From Chlorogloea sp. CCALA 695 (lineage in GTDB: Bacteria; Cyanobacteriota; Cyanobacteriia; Cyanobacteriales; Chroococcidiopsidaceae): a stretch of DNA of 64,000 nucleotides. Every line of letters begins with the position of its first letter. The first letter of the stretch is position 1. Of this stretch, positions 45,901 to 55,067 are shown piece by piece. The translations under genes and the position numbers were made by a program. Location: contig NZ_PVWN01000007.1 in NCBI RefSeq assembly GCF_003003885.1, positions 1 to 64,000 on the forward strand, given 5' to 3'. The notes under the pieces were generated by a model, which was given only the letters and a program-made list of their open reading frames with translations, did no database searches and was not told the DNA's origin.

Positions 45901-46854
45901 ATGAAAGTCGTATTTTTTGGCACTCCCGACTTCGCCATTCCAACTTTAGAGCATCTGCTAGAACATCGAAATTTTGACGTTTTAGCCGTTGTCACTCAAC
46001 CTGATAAACGTCGCGAACGTGGCAGTCTAACTACGGCTTCACCTGTTAAAAGTATAGCTTTAGCGCGACAAATTCCTGTTTTTTCACCCCAGCGCCTTAA
46101 AAAAGATCCCGAAACTCTTAGTAAGCTCAACGATTTAGACGCAGATATATTTGTAGTTATTGCCTACGGACAAATTTTGTCTCAGGAAATTCTTGATATG
46201 CCGCGTTTGGGGTGTATTAACGTTCATGGTTCTATTTTGCCCAAGTATCGCGGCGCAGCCCCAATTAACTGGTGTCTTTATCATGGAGAGACTCAAACAG
46301 GCATCACCACAATGTTGATGGATGCAGGGATGGATACTGGGGCAATGTTGCTTAAAGCTACAATTCCCATTGAATTATCAGATAATGCGCAAGATTTAGC
46401 TACTAAGTTAACAAAGCTTGGAGCCGATTTATTGGTGGAGACGCTGATTAAATGGGAACAGCAAGAAATTACCCCCATCCTTCAAGATGATACTGAGGCA
46501 ACTTACGCCCCTTTAATTCAAAAGTCTGACTATGTTCTAGATTGGCATAAAAGCGCGAGCGCACTCCACAATCAAATCAGAGGTTTTTTCCCTAACTGTA
46601 CGACAACTTTTCGCACTCAACTACTCAAAATTCTTGCTGCTGTCCCCCTAGAAACGGCGGATGTAATTCAATTCCCTAATTCCAGCCCTCCCGGTACACT
46701 GGTCGGTATGATCAAAGGCATGGGGGCGGTGATTCAAACAGGCGAAGGAATATTGTTATTAAAAAAAGTGCAGTTAGCTGGCAAAAAGCCCCAGTCAGGC
46801 GGAGATTTTGTTAATGGGAATCATTTGACAGTGGGGGAAATGTTGCCGTCGTAG
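45901..46854 (+). CDS. fmt: Methionyl-tRNA formyltransferase
   Basis: This enzyme adds the formyl group to initiator Met-tRNA using 10-formyl-THF. It has 317 residues. Diagnostic blocks are [39 protein letters not shown] (catalytic Asn and His) and [16 protein letters not shown] (Asp). The C-terminal beta domain ends [18 protein letters not shown]. Its last 44 bases overlap the converging hypothetical gene. Confidence 0.94.
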   Translation: MKVVFFGTPDFAIPTLEHLLEHRNFDVLAVVTQPDKRRERGSLTTASPVKSIALARQIPVFSPQRLKKDPETLSKLNDLDADIFVVIAYGQILSQEILDMPRLGCINVHGSILPKYRGAAPINWCLYHGETQTGITTMLMDAGMDTGAMLLKATIPIELSDNAQDLATKLTKLGADLLVETLIKWEQQEITPILQDDTEATYAPLIQKSDYVLDWHKSASALHNQIRGFFPNCTTTFRTQLLKILAAVPLETADVIQFPNSSPPGTLVGMIKGMGAVIQTGEGILLLKKVQLAGKKPQSGGDFVNGNHLTVGEMLPS

Positions 46855-47209
46855 CAAATTCTTCTTTTTCATAAAAACGACACCCGTTGCAAAGTCCTTT
46901 GGGGTTGACGGCGCAACGGAAGATTTCGGAACGAGCATTAAAGCGGCAACTAGCATCGCCAACTACCCAGCGCCCATCTACAAGGCTGCTCTCGGTCGGT
47001 CTTTGCGCCAATTGAACAAATAGGGCTATTTTATGCAATTTATAGCGCCCTGCCTTTAAATGGTAGCGGTGACGGCGTTCTAAAACTGCATAGGTTCGCT
47101 CTCCAACATCAACATAGTTACCTGGTTGGGGTGTCCAATCTAGTTGAACATTTCCTAAACATTGACGTGGGTGCGTCAATATAATCTCTGTGGGTAAATT
47201 TTGCTCCAT
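46811..47209 (-). CDS. Cysteine-containing conserved cyanobacterial protein
   Basis: This 132-residue protein resembles, from memory, a cyanobacterial family (DUF6464-like). It has [40 protein letters not shown] and [13 protein letters not shown]. The four cysteines at the C-terminus (C-x9-C-x8-C-x2-C) look like a metal or iron-sulfur ligand set. It is probably soluble. The 3' end overlaps fmt. Confidence 0.75.
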   Translation of the reverse strand: MEQNLPTEIILTHPRQCLGNVQLDWTPQPGNYVDVGERTYAVLERRHRYHLKAGRYKLHKIALFVQLAQRPTESSLVDGRWVVGDASCRFNARSEIFRCAVNPKGLCNGCRFYEKEEFATTATFPPLSNDSH

Positions 47210-47527
47210 AAATTAGTTAATGCCTAGTACGTTTGGTTAAAAATGCGAAGCCCGTTACCGGGCGCGCTTGCGCTATCGCCCTGTCAACCGTTTTGCAATC
47301 CTGTATCCTCCCCATTACCCATTACCCATTACTAGTTTTTAAGTGTATGACTTTTTTTCCTTGAGCTTTATAACTAGCTTCCCAGCAAAGGCTAGGATCT
47401 AATTTTTTGCTTAATTGAGGTTAAACTAAGTCATGATAAAATTTGAGACGGTAGTTAAACTTGTACTGCTACGCGACAAAAGAATTATCAGTCCTTAAAC
47501 CTTAACTATTTTCTTACCATTTCTTCA
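47210..47527. other. Intergenic region with dispersed repeat and heptamer repeat
   Basis: These 318 bases hold no gene. They contain dispersed repeat copy C (47245-47281) and three CATTACC units (47312-47332). The FHA gene promoter is expected at the right end. Confidence 0.55.
47245..47281. repeat. Dispersed GCGAAGC repeat, copy C
   Basis: GCGAAGCCCGTTACCGGGCG is followed by CGCTTGCGCTATCGCCC, an internally palindromic version of the element at 2014, 13759 and 50483. Confidence 0.65.
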
Positions 47528-47950
47528 ATGGCTTCTCAAAACAGTCCGAGGCATTTACTAATTATTGAAGACGATCAAGGACGTAAGCAATTTTTACTTG
47601 ACGGTTCTGTTTATTCTATCGGTAGAGACACCCGGTGCGACATTCGTTTGTTTTCACAGTTTGTTTCGCGCCGCCATGCAACATTGGTTCAACTACCGAA
47701 AGAAGATGGTAGTTGTTATTATCGCATTGTTGACGGCGATTCTAAGGGTAAGCCTAGTGCGAATGGAATGCTAATTAACGGGCAAAAAATCTTAGCCCAC
47801 GATTTAAAAAATCGAGATGAGATTATTTTTGGGCCTCAAGTGCGGGCTATATATTATTTACTCAACCGCGAGACTATGCCATCGTTGCCAACGGACGAGT
47901 TTGATGTAACGCTAATTGGCCCTAATATGATGCCAGATTTTGATGAGTGA
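47528..47950 (+). CDS. FHA-domain protein
   Basis: This 140-residue protein is a single forkhead-associated domain that binds phosphothreonine peptides. It has YSIGRDTRCDIRLFSQFVSR followed by RHATLV, and NGMLINGQKI, the conserved G-R-x(n)-S-R-x-H and N-G blocks. A short acidic tail (EFDVTLIGPNMMPDFDE) follows the domain. A partner Ser/Thr kinase is not in the window. Confidence 0.92.
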   Translation: MASQNSPRHLLIIEDDQGRKQFLLDGSVYSIGRDTRCDIRLFSQFVSRRHATLVQLPKEDGSCYYRIVDGDSKGKPSANGMLINGQKILAHDLKNRDEIIFGPQVRAIYYLLNRETMPSLPTDEFDVTLIGPNMMPDFDE

Positions 47951-47970
47951 ACTACGGTTAATTTTTTTGC

Positions 47971-48321
47971 TCAACTAGCTAGGCTTTCTACACTTTGCCA
48001 ATTTTGATTAAGAGCAATTGTGCTATTTACTCGCTCAAACACTTGATAACAGTGATTAGCAACTTGTAAAGGTAATTCCTCATTTTTTACAACTAAGCTC
48101 ACTCGCGTTTTTGCTTCTGTAGCTGTTGTGCCATCAATCAGTACTTCTACGGATACCAGTTTGGCTAAAGATACGTTACCTGGAATTTCCCGCGCCATAA
48201 TATACTCGTTCTGATCATAAATAATGTCTAAGCTACAATTAAGCAGAATTTCCTTAATTGACTGTCTTAAATAGAGATTATTTCCAGAATTTACAGCAAA
48301 ACAACAAGTGTAACGAGCCAT
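47971..48321 (-). CDS. Conserved hypothetical, 116 residues
   Basis: This soluble protein has DIIYDQNEYIMAREIPGNVS, then VEVLIDGTTATEAKTRVSLV, in an alternating beta/alpha layout. The pattern resembles small cyanobacterial proteins of unknown function. It converges on the FHA gene with 20 bases between them. No motif is visible. Confidence 0.7.
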   Translation of the reverse strand: MARYTCCFAVNSGNNLYLRQSIKEILLNCSLDIIYDQNEYIMAREIPGNVSLAKLVSVEVLIDGTTATEAKTRVSLVVKNEELPLQVANHCYQVFERVNSTIALNQNWQSVESLAS

Positions 48322-48974
48322 TATATTTCATCCCTAAAACATTCTATTGTCCATGCCAGCTTATCGACATCCACCGTTACGATACTGGAACTGTAAGATG
48401 CCATCTGCAATAGGACTAGGACTACCGAGATTTTATTTTACATCTTATACTTTGATCAATTCTACAAAAACCGTTGGAACTTGCATGACTGCCAGATTTT
48501 AAGTTAGGCTGCGTAGTCGATTGAGAGGTACAGCCTGATTTTCTAGCTCAAATTACTAAAACTTTGCGCCAGAGGTTTTATATAGCGATCGCATTTTGAG
48601 TTATGAAATATGGATAGCCACTAGCCCCGAGAATTGGGGGCTAAGAGTCTTGTCCCCCCAAACTTGGGGAGGCAAAAAGCGGTGGAGCTTAACCTGACCG
48701 CTTTATTGCCGTCGGTTAGGGGGCGAAACCAGAGCGCTGTTCAAGGGCTGATTTGAGATTGCTATATAAGAAAGTTATCTGACTAATGGTAATAATTACG
48801 TCGAAATAGAGCATAGTTGGGTAATTTAGGCGATCATTTCTCCCTATTGCCTTAAGAATCAGGAGCGCAGGAAAGAGTCAGTTATAGGACAATTTTCAAT
48901 TGTTTTTGATACTTGCTGCCTATTTTGCTCTGTGCAAGGCACAATAAAAAGAATGGTATTAGGGTTTGGTGTAG
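48322..48974. other. Long intergenic region containing a hairpin-rich stretch
   Basis: No gene is seen in these 653 bases. The stretch 48620-48740 holds TAGCCCC/GGGGCTA (48622-48628, 48637-48643) and AAAGCGGT/ACCGCTTT (48676-48683, 48697-48704), plus C- and G-runs. It may be a structured RNA or a dispersed palindromic repeat. The promoter of the J-domain gene lies at the right end. Confidence 0.5.
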
Positions 48975-49736
48975 ATGAACGATCTAGACCGATGTTACAG
49001 ATTACTTGGGCTTGAGCCAGGAGCATCCCTCGAAGAAGTCAATCAAGCTTACAAAGACTTAGCTTTTATTTGGCATCCCGATCGCATTCCTCAAGATAAT
49101 CTACGGCTACATCAAAAAGCACAAGACAAACTTAAAGAAATTAATCACGCGCGCGATCGCCTGCGGGAAGTAAAAACGCGCGATCGCACTCCCACAGCTT
49201 ACACTTCTCAACAAAGAAAGCCGCCCCAATCGTCGCCACCAAGCTACTATCAATCTTCACCACCAAAAAAGCCGCCCCAGTCGCCGCCACCGCCACCGCC
49301 GCCCTCTAGTTACTCTCAATCCTCCCGGCATCAATCTCATTATGCGTCTTACAGTCAGCCTAAAAAGACCCATGGCGACTTAAGCGGAGTAGATTTAAGA
49401 GGCGCAAATCTCCAAGAAAAAGATTTCTCTTACCGAAACTTAAGCAAAGCTAATCTCAGCGAGGCTAACTTGAGCGATGCCTTTCTTCATAAAGTCAATT
49501 TGCAAGAAGCGGATCTATCTAGAGCAAATCTATTTAGAGCCAACTTACTGCAAGCAAATCTTAGTAATGCTAACTTGCGCGAAAGTAACTTAATTGGAGC
49601 CGATTTTAGCGGTGCAGACCTGAGTGGAGCCGATTTGAGCGGTGCTAAAGTGGGAGCAGGCGATCGCATTATGGTCAAACTAACAGGGGCAAATTTGCGG
49701 GGAACAATTATGCCTAATGGTCAAATTCATCAATAA
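48975..49736 (+). CDS. J-domain protein with pentapeptide repeats
   Basis: This protein has 253 residues. The N-terminal J-domain (about 1-65) has YRLLGLEPGASLEEVNQAYK and the HPD motif in IWHPDRIPQDN, so it can stimulate a DnaK ATPase. A Pro/Ser/Gln-rich linker (about 75-130) follows. The C-terminal part (about 135-245) is pentapeptide repeats (LSGVDLRGANLQ, LSKANLSEANLSDA, LSGADLSGADLSGA) forming a right-handed beta-helix. The fusion of a co-chaperone domain with a repeat scaffold is seen in cyanobacteria. A client or location-tethering role is inferred. Confidence 0.88.
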   Translation: MNDLDRCYRLLGLEPGASLEEVNQAYKDLAFIWHPDRIPQDNLRLHQKAQDKLKEINHARDRLREVKTRDRTPTAYTSQQRKPPQSSPPSYYQSSPPKKPPQSPPPPPPPSSYSQSSRHQSHYASYSQPKKTHGDLSGVDLRGANLQEKDFSYRNLSKANLSEANLSDAFLHKVNLQEADLSRANLFRANLLQANLSNANLRESNLIGADFSGADLSGADLSGAKVGAGDRIMVKLTGANLRGTIMPNGQIHQ

Positions 49737-49845
49737 TTATTGTGGGCGATCGCTGATACATTAGCAGCAATGAATCCTCAATATCCCCAAGCTGAAGCAG
49801 ATATCAAAGATATTAAAATACCTGACTAAAAACCCCTTACTTAGT

Positions 49846-50538
49846 CTAGGATTCTGGGTGTTTTAGCTTCCAAATAGAACTAGAAATTAGATTTATCAGG
49901 ACGTGAGCAATAATTGGGATGAGCAAATTATTTGTTACTACCGCACTGTAGCCCAAGATAAAGCCGACAATAGTAGCCCATACAACATACTGCCACTGCT
50001 TGCAACTGCTCAGGTGCAAAATCCCAAAACAAAGACTAGATACAGCAATTCCGGTTGTATCAGTGCCAAAAGCTGGCAGCATTACACCCCTAAATAATAG
50101 TTCTTCGCTGAGTCCTGGTAATAATCCTACCCAAATTAAGTCGGGTAATACCAAGGGTTTAAGGACAAACTCTAAGTAAAAATCGGCACTGTTGCGATAA
50201 GCTGCCCAAAATTGGTACATTAAAGAGCTAATAGTCGTGACGATCGCAGCTATAGCAATGGCAAAGGGTAGGGTGGCTGCATTCCAGCGCAAAGGCAATA
50301 AGGCAACATCGCCCAATTGTAACCAAAGCTTGGCAAGTAACCCCAGTAAAACGGCAGTCACACCCATAGCTATAAGTAACTGAGTGCGTGTGAGAGGTTG
50401 AAGTTGGGGATCGATTTGGGTCACAGAAAGTTTTGGGAGACGATAGACACTAAAGTAATGGCGATAGGGGATTATATGAAGTGCGAAGCTCTGCGAGCTT
50501 GTGGCTCTATCGCGCTTAATTACAATTAAACCATTCAT
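49846..50538 (-). CDS. CPBP-family intramembrane metalloprotease
   Basis: This protein has up to 230 residues. The catalytic motif is GLSEELLFRGVMLPAF (Glu-Glu...Arg), followed by SSLCFGILHLS (His) and a final IIAHVLINL. Five or more membrane helices are evident. The extreme N-terminus (RDRATSSQSFALH) is encoded by a dispersed repeat (50483-50518), so the true start may be GTG at 50424 instead of ATG 50538. Members process prenylated or other membrane substrates; the target is unknown. Confidence 0.85.
   Translation of the reverse strand: MNGLIVIKRDRATSSQSFALHIIPYRHYFSVYRLPKLSVTQIDPQLQPLTRTQLLIAMGVTAVLLGLLAKLWLQLGDVALLPLRWNAATLPFAIAIAAIVTTISSLMYQFWAAYRNSADFYLEFVLKPLVLPDLIWVGLLPGLSEELLFRGVMLPAFGTDTTGIAVSSLCFGILHLSSCKQWQYVVWATIVGFILGYSAVVTNNLLIPIIAHVLINLISSSIWKLKHPES
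50483..50518. repeat. Dispersed GCGAAGC repeat, copy D
   Basis: GCGAAGCTCTGCGAGCTTGT is followed by GGCTCTATCGCGC, related to the copies at 2014, 13759 and 47245. It overlaps the possible N-terminus of the CPBP protease gene. Confidence 0.6.
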
Positions 50539-50685
50539 ACTACTCTAAAAATCGTTAGTAGTTCATCGGCTACTAGACCAATACTTAAGAAGTTACAAGT
50601 GCAGAAATAGACTTTTACAATAGTAAATAGTGGCTTGTCAAACACGCAAAAGCGCTGTTAGTAATATTTACTCCTTATAGAATCT

Positions 50686-53600
50686 ATGCCTTTTTCCGCA
50701 ATTGTTCGGGCTTTGGGGCGATCGCCTCTTTCTACAGAATTATTATCTAAACTAGATCGACAAAAAGAATGTTATCTAAGCGGCGCGCCTCGTCTCCCTA
50801 AAGGTTTAGTTGCCTCAGCTTTAGCCCAAAATAAAGAGCAGAACTTATTTGTCATCTGCGCCACCTTAGAAGAAGCTGGACGCTGGGCGGCTCAACTAGA
50901 AGCTATGGGCTGGCAAACAGTACATTTATATCCTACTTCCGAAACCTCGCCCTACGAACCTTTTGACCCCGAAACAGAAATGATTTGGGGACAGATGCAA
51001 GTTTTAGCCGATTTAATTGTCAAGGATAACACCGATAAGCCGAAAAAAATGGCGATCGTTGCTACCCACGCCGCCTTGCAGCCGCACTTACCACCCCAAG
51101 GAGAGTTTTTACCCTTTTGTCTAACCCTCAAACGAAAGATGGAATTAGACTTAAAAACTTTTAGCACTCAACTAGCTAATTTAGGCTATGAGCGAGTTCC
51201 CCTTGTAGAAACAGAAGGGCAATGGAGTCGGCGCGGCGATATTATTGATGTGTTTCCAGTCGCTTCAGAGTTGCCTGTGCGTTTAGATTGGTTTGGCGAC
51301 GAGTTGCAAAATATTCGCGAGTTCGATCCCGCTACTCAACGCAGTACCCCCCGCAATACTAATAATGGCGCGGCTTTAGATAAAATTGAGCAGATTATCC
51401 TAACTCCAACTGATTTTGGGGGGATTATTACCGCCGCTTTGACGACCGAAGGCGCAAACACTGTTAAATCTTATTTATCTGAACTTGAACAAGAACAGTT
51501 TGATCATGGTAAATCTCCTGAAGGTAGTAGGAGATTTTTAGGCATAGCTTTCGAGCAACCCGCCTCTTTGTTAGATTATTTGCCCAAAAATACCTTAATT
51601 GTGATTGACGAAAACGATCAATGTATTGCTCATAGCGAGCGCAAGATCGAAAACGTCCAAGAGCAATGGCAGCAAGGAAATAATAAAAATCTCCCCAAGA
51701 TTCACCGCTCTTTTGCTGATTCCATTGCCACCGCCGCCGAATTTAACAAACTTTACTTAGCTGAACTTGTCGAAGAAATTGGGCTAAATTTAGCTAGTCG
51801 CCCTGTACCTTCTACCCCGCATCAATACGCCAAACTTGCCGAAACCTTACGCAACGAACGCGATCGCCGTTTTTCTACTTGGCTAATTTCTGCCCAGCCT
51901 AGTCGCTCAGTTTCCTTGCTTCAAGAACACGATTGTCCGGCGCAATTTATCCCCAATCCCCGCGACTACCTGGCAATTGACCGTTTGCAAATTCAACACA
52001 CCCCCGTAGCGCTTAAATATTCAGGACTAGCGGAGTTAGAAGGCTTTATCTTGCCTACCTTTCGCTTAGTAGTTGTAACTGACCGCGAATTTTATGGGCA
52101 GCATTCCTTAGCTTCTCCTGGTTACGTCCGCAAACGCCGCCGCGCCGCCTCTAAACAAGTAGACCCCAATAAACTCGCTCAAGGAGACTATGTAGTTCAT
52201 AGAAGTCATGGTTTAGGTCAATTTCTCAAGCTCGAAAGCCTAACTATAAACAGAGAAACCCGCGAATATTTAGTTATTCAATACGCCGATGGTTTATTGC
52301 GAGTAGCCGCCGATCAAGTAGGTTCTTTAAGTAGGTTTCGGGCTACGGGTGATGGGCTACCCGTACTTAATCGAATGTCGAGCAAGTCTTGGGCAGCTTC
52401 TAAAAGCAAAGTCCGCAAAGCAATTAAAAAGTTAGCAGTAGACTTACTAAAACTCTACGCTGCCAGATCCCAGCAAACAGGCTTTGCTTATCCCCCTGAT
52501 ATGCCTTGGCAAGAAGAAATGGAAGACTCCTTTCCTTACACTCCCACACCCGACCAATTGAAAGCTACGGCGGATGTAAAAAGAGATATGGAAAGCGATC
52601 GCCCAATGGATCGTTTGGTCTGCGGTGATGTGGGTTTTGGTAAAACAGAAGTAGCAATTCGCGCCATATTTAAAGCCGTAACTGCTGGTAAACAAGTTGC
52701 TTTGCTTGCTCCCACAACTATTTTGACCCAGCAGCATTACCATACTCTCAAAGAACGTTTTGCACCCTATCCAATTCAAGTTGGTTTACTCAACCGCTTC
52801 CGCAGCGCTCAAGAACGCCGCAACATTCAAGAAAGGTTGGCAACGGGGGAACTAGATATAGTTGTGGGTACGCACCAATTATTAGGTAAAGGTGTAATTA
52901 TCCGCGATTTAGGTTTATTGGTCATCGATGAAGAACAACGCTTTGGAGTTAATCAAAAAGAAAAAATCAAATCTTTGCGAAATAAAGTAGATGTCTTAAC
53001 TTTAAGCGCTACACCAATTCCCCGTACTTTGTATATGTCTTTGTCTGGTATTCGGGAAATGAGCTTGATTACAACTCCGCCCCCCTCAAGGCGACCAATT
53101 AAAACTCATTTATCTCCTTACGATTTAGAAACTATCCGCAGCGCCATCCGCCAAGAAATTGATCGCGGCGGACAGGTATTTTATGTAGTACCGCGCGTTG
53201 ATGGCATTGAGGAAACCTCGGCGGTGTTGCGAGATTCGCTCCCTGGTGTGAGACTTGCGATCGCTCATGGGCAAATGGATGAATCAGAACTAGAATCAAC
53301 TATGCTCACCTTTAGTAACGGTGACGCGGATATTCTTGTTTGCACCACAATCATTGAGTCTGGCTTAGATATTCCTAGAGTCAATACAATTTTGATTGAA
53401 GATGCTCACAAATTTGGTTTATCTCAGCTATACCAATTGCGCGGTAGAGTTGGTAGGGCAGGCATTCAAGCTCAGGCGTGGCTATTTTACCCCAAGCAAC
53501 AAATATTATCGGAGGCGGCAAGGCAAAGGTTAAGAGCAATTCAAGAATTTGCTACTTTGGGTTCTGGCTATCAGTTGTCTATGCGCGACATGGAAATTAG

Positions 53601-54189
53601 AGGCGTGGGCAACTTGCTAGGGGCGGAACAATCAGGGCAAATGGAAGTAATTGGCTTTGATTTGTATATGGAAATATTGCAAGAATCGATTAGAGAAATT
53701 CAAGGGGCGGAAATTCCCCAAGTTGAAGATACCCAAATTGACCTTAATCTTACCGCCTTTATTCCCGCCGATTATATCGCCGACTTAGATCAAAAAATGA
53801 GTGCGTACAGGGCAGTTGCTACAGCTAGTTCTCAAGCTGAGTTAGATGCCATTGCTGCTGAGTGGAGCGATCGCTTTGGCACTGTCCCACCCGCCGCTAA
53901 ACAGCTATTGCGAGTGATGGAACTGAAGCAATTAGCCAAATCTCTCGGCTTTAGTCGCATTAAACCAGAGGCTAAACAGCATATAGCTTTAGAAACAGCA
54001 ATGGCAGAACCCGCTTGGAAATTGATGGTTGAGAACTTACCCGACCATTTGCAGTCGCGCTATGTCTACGCCCCTGGTAAAGTAATTGTCCGCAGTCTCA
54101 ATTTGCTTAAACCTAACCAGCAGCTAGATAACTTAATTGATGCCCTAAGTAAAATGCGAGGGGCAATTCCTGAAGCTGCAATGATTTAA
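50686..54189 (+). CDS. mfd: Transcription-repair coupling factor
   Basis: This 1167-residue translocase removes RNA polymerase stalled at lesions and recruits UvrA. The UvrB-like N-terminal region (about 1-350) has [18 protein letters not shown]. The RNA-polymerase interaction domain is [20 protein letters not shown]. The RecG-like helicase core has Walker [16 protein letters not shown] (about 645), the DEEQRFG box, [20 protein letters not shown] and [16 protein letters not shown]. The TRCF C-terminal domain follows. Complete and intact. Confidence 0.95.
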   Translation: MPFSAIVRALGRSPLSTELLSKLDRQKECYLSGAPRLPKGLVASALAQNKEQNLFVICATLEEAGRWAAQLEAMGWQTVHLYPTSETSPYEPFDPETEMIWGQMQVLADLIVKDNTDKPKKMAIVATHAALQPHLPPQGEFLPFCLTLKRKMELDLKTFSTQLANLGYERVPLVETEGQWSRRGDIIDVFPVASELPVRLDWFGDELQNIREFDPATQRSTPRNTNNGAALDKIEQIILTPTDFGGIITAALTTEGANTVKSYLSELEQEQFDHGKSPEGSRRFLGIAFEQPASLLDYLPKNTLIVIDENDQCIAHSERKIENVQEQWQQGNNKNLPKIHRSFADSIATAAEFNKLYLAELVEEIGLNLASRPVPSTPHQYAKLAETLRNERDRRFSTWLISAQPSRSVSLLQEHDCPAQFIPNPRDYLAIDRLQIQHTPVALKYSGLAELEGFILPTFRLVVVTDREFYGQHSLASPGYVRKRRRAASKQVDPNKLAQGDYVVHRSHGLGQFLKLESLTINRETREYLVIQYADGLLRVAADQVGSLSRFRATGDGLPVLNRMSSKSWAASKSKVRKAIKKLAVDLLKLYAARSQQTGFAYPPDMPWQEEMEDSFPYTPTPDQLKATADVKRDMESDRPMDRLVCGDVGFGKTEVAIRAIFKAVTAGKQVALLAPTTILTQQHYHTLKERFAPYPIQVGLLNRFRSAQERRNIQERLATGELDIVVGTHQLLGKGVIIRDLGLLVIDEEQRFGVNQKEKIKSLRNKVDVLTLSATPIPRTLYMSLSGIREMSLITTPPPSRRPIKTHLSPYDLETIRSAIRQEIDRGGQVFYVVPRVDGIEETSAVLRDSLPGVRLAIAHGQMDESELESTMLTFSNGDADILVCTTIIESGLDIPRVNTILIEDAHKFGLSQLYQLRGRVGRAGIQAQAWLFYPKQQILSEAARQRLRAIQEFATLGSGYQLSMRDMEIRGVGNLLGAEQSGQMEVIGFDLYMEILQESIREIQGAEIPQVEDTQIDLNLTAFIPADYIADLDQKMSAYRAVATASSQAELDAIAAEWSDRFGTVPPAAKQLLRVMELKQLAKSLGFSRIKPEAKQHIALETAMAEPAWKLMVENLPDHLQSRYVYAPGKVIVRSLNLLKPNQQLDNLIDALSKMRGAIPEAAMI

Positions 54190-54230
54190 TAAACCCCTTT
54201 GCCATCAAAACTAGGTATCGCTGAAAAGTA

Positions 54231-54262
54231 CCAATTACCAATTACCCATTACCAATTACCCA
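54231..54262. repeat. Heptamer tandem repeat (CCAATTA / CCCATTA)
   Basis: CCAATTA CCAATTA CCCATTA CCAATTA CCC lies just before the creatininase-family gene. Similar arrays are at 29190 and 47312. The position next to a start codon is incidental as far as can be seen. Confidence 0.75.
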
Positions 54263-54271
54263 AAATTAACT

Positions 54272-55015
54272 ATGCAACTGCATTTAACTACTTGGTGTGA
54301 AGTTGAGGCTTATTTAGAGCGATCGCAAGGTATCATTCTCCCGATTGGTTCTACAGAGCAACACGGACCCACAGGCTTAATTGGTACTGATGCCATTTGT
54401 GCTGAAGAAATCGCCTATGGCGTAGGGGAAGCTACTCAAGCTTTAGTTGCGCCCACTATTAATGTTGGTATGGCACTGCACCATACAGCATTTCCCGGTA
54501 CAATTAGCCTCAAACCTAGCACGATGATTTTGGTAATTCGAGATTATATTACCTGTTTAGCTAGAGCTGGATTTAATAAATTTTTCTTTATCAACGGTCA
54601 TGGGGGTAATATTGCCACTCTCAAAGCCGCCTTTGCCGAAACTTATGCCCATTTAGCCGAACTTAATATTCCTAATGCCCAAGTTCAATGTCAAGTAGGC
54701 AACTGGTTTATGTGTGGTTCAGTTTATAACTTAGCAAAACAACTATACGGCAACCAAGAAGGCGGTCACGCAACGCCGAGCGAAGTTGCTTTAACTCAGT
54801 ACATCTACCCTGAGTCCATCAAAAATGTCCTCTTGTCGCCCGAAGTTGCCAAAGGACACAAAATCTATAGCGCCGTCGATTTTCGTCATCGTTACCCCGA
54901 TGGACGGATGGGATCTAATCCCGCTTTGGCTAAACCCGAACATGGCAAGCAATTTTATGACTTAGCTGTAAAAGAACTTAGCAACAGCTACTTAGAATTT
55001 CTCAATCAGTCCTAA
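54272..55015 (+). CDS. Creatininase-family amidohydrolase
   Basis: This 247-residue metal-dependent amidohydrolase has ILPIGSTEQHGPTGLIGTDA (metal-binding Glu and His), FFINGHGGNIATLKAAF and EGGHATPSEVALTQY. The family includes creatininase and the FAPy deformylase of F420 and riboflavin pathways; the cyanobacterial substrate is unknown. It follows mfd by 82 bases and may share its transcript. A perfect hairpin follows. Confidence 0.9.
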   Translation: MQLHLTTWCEVEAYLERSQGIILPIGSTEQHGPTGLIGTDAICAEEIAYGVGEATQALVAPTINVGMALHHTAFPGTISLKPSTMILVIRDYITCLARAGFNKFFFINGHGGNIATLKAAFAETYAHLAELNIPNAQVQCQVGNWFMCGSVYNLAKQLYGNQEGGHATPSEVALTQYIYPESIKNVLLSPEVAKGHKIYSAVDFRHRYPDGRMGSNPALAKPEHGKQFYDLAVKELSNSYLEFLNQS

Positions 55016-55020
55016 AAATA

Positions 55021-55056
55021 ACTTGGGCAAAAAGCCGATCAGCTTTTTGCCCAAGT
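55021..55056. terminator. Bidirectional terminator, perfect 15-bp stem
   Basis: ACTTGGGCAAAAAGC (55021-55035) pairs exactly with GCTTTTTGCCCAAGT (55042-55056), with a six-base loop. It lies between the converging creatininase and glycosidase-like genes. Confidence 0.85.
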
Positions 55057-55067
55057 GCGGTGCATTT

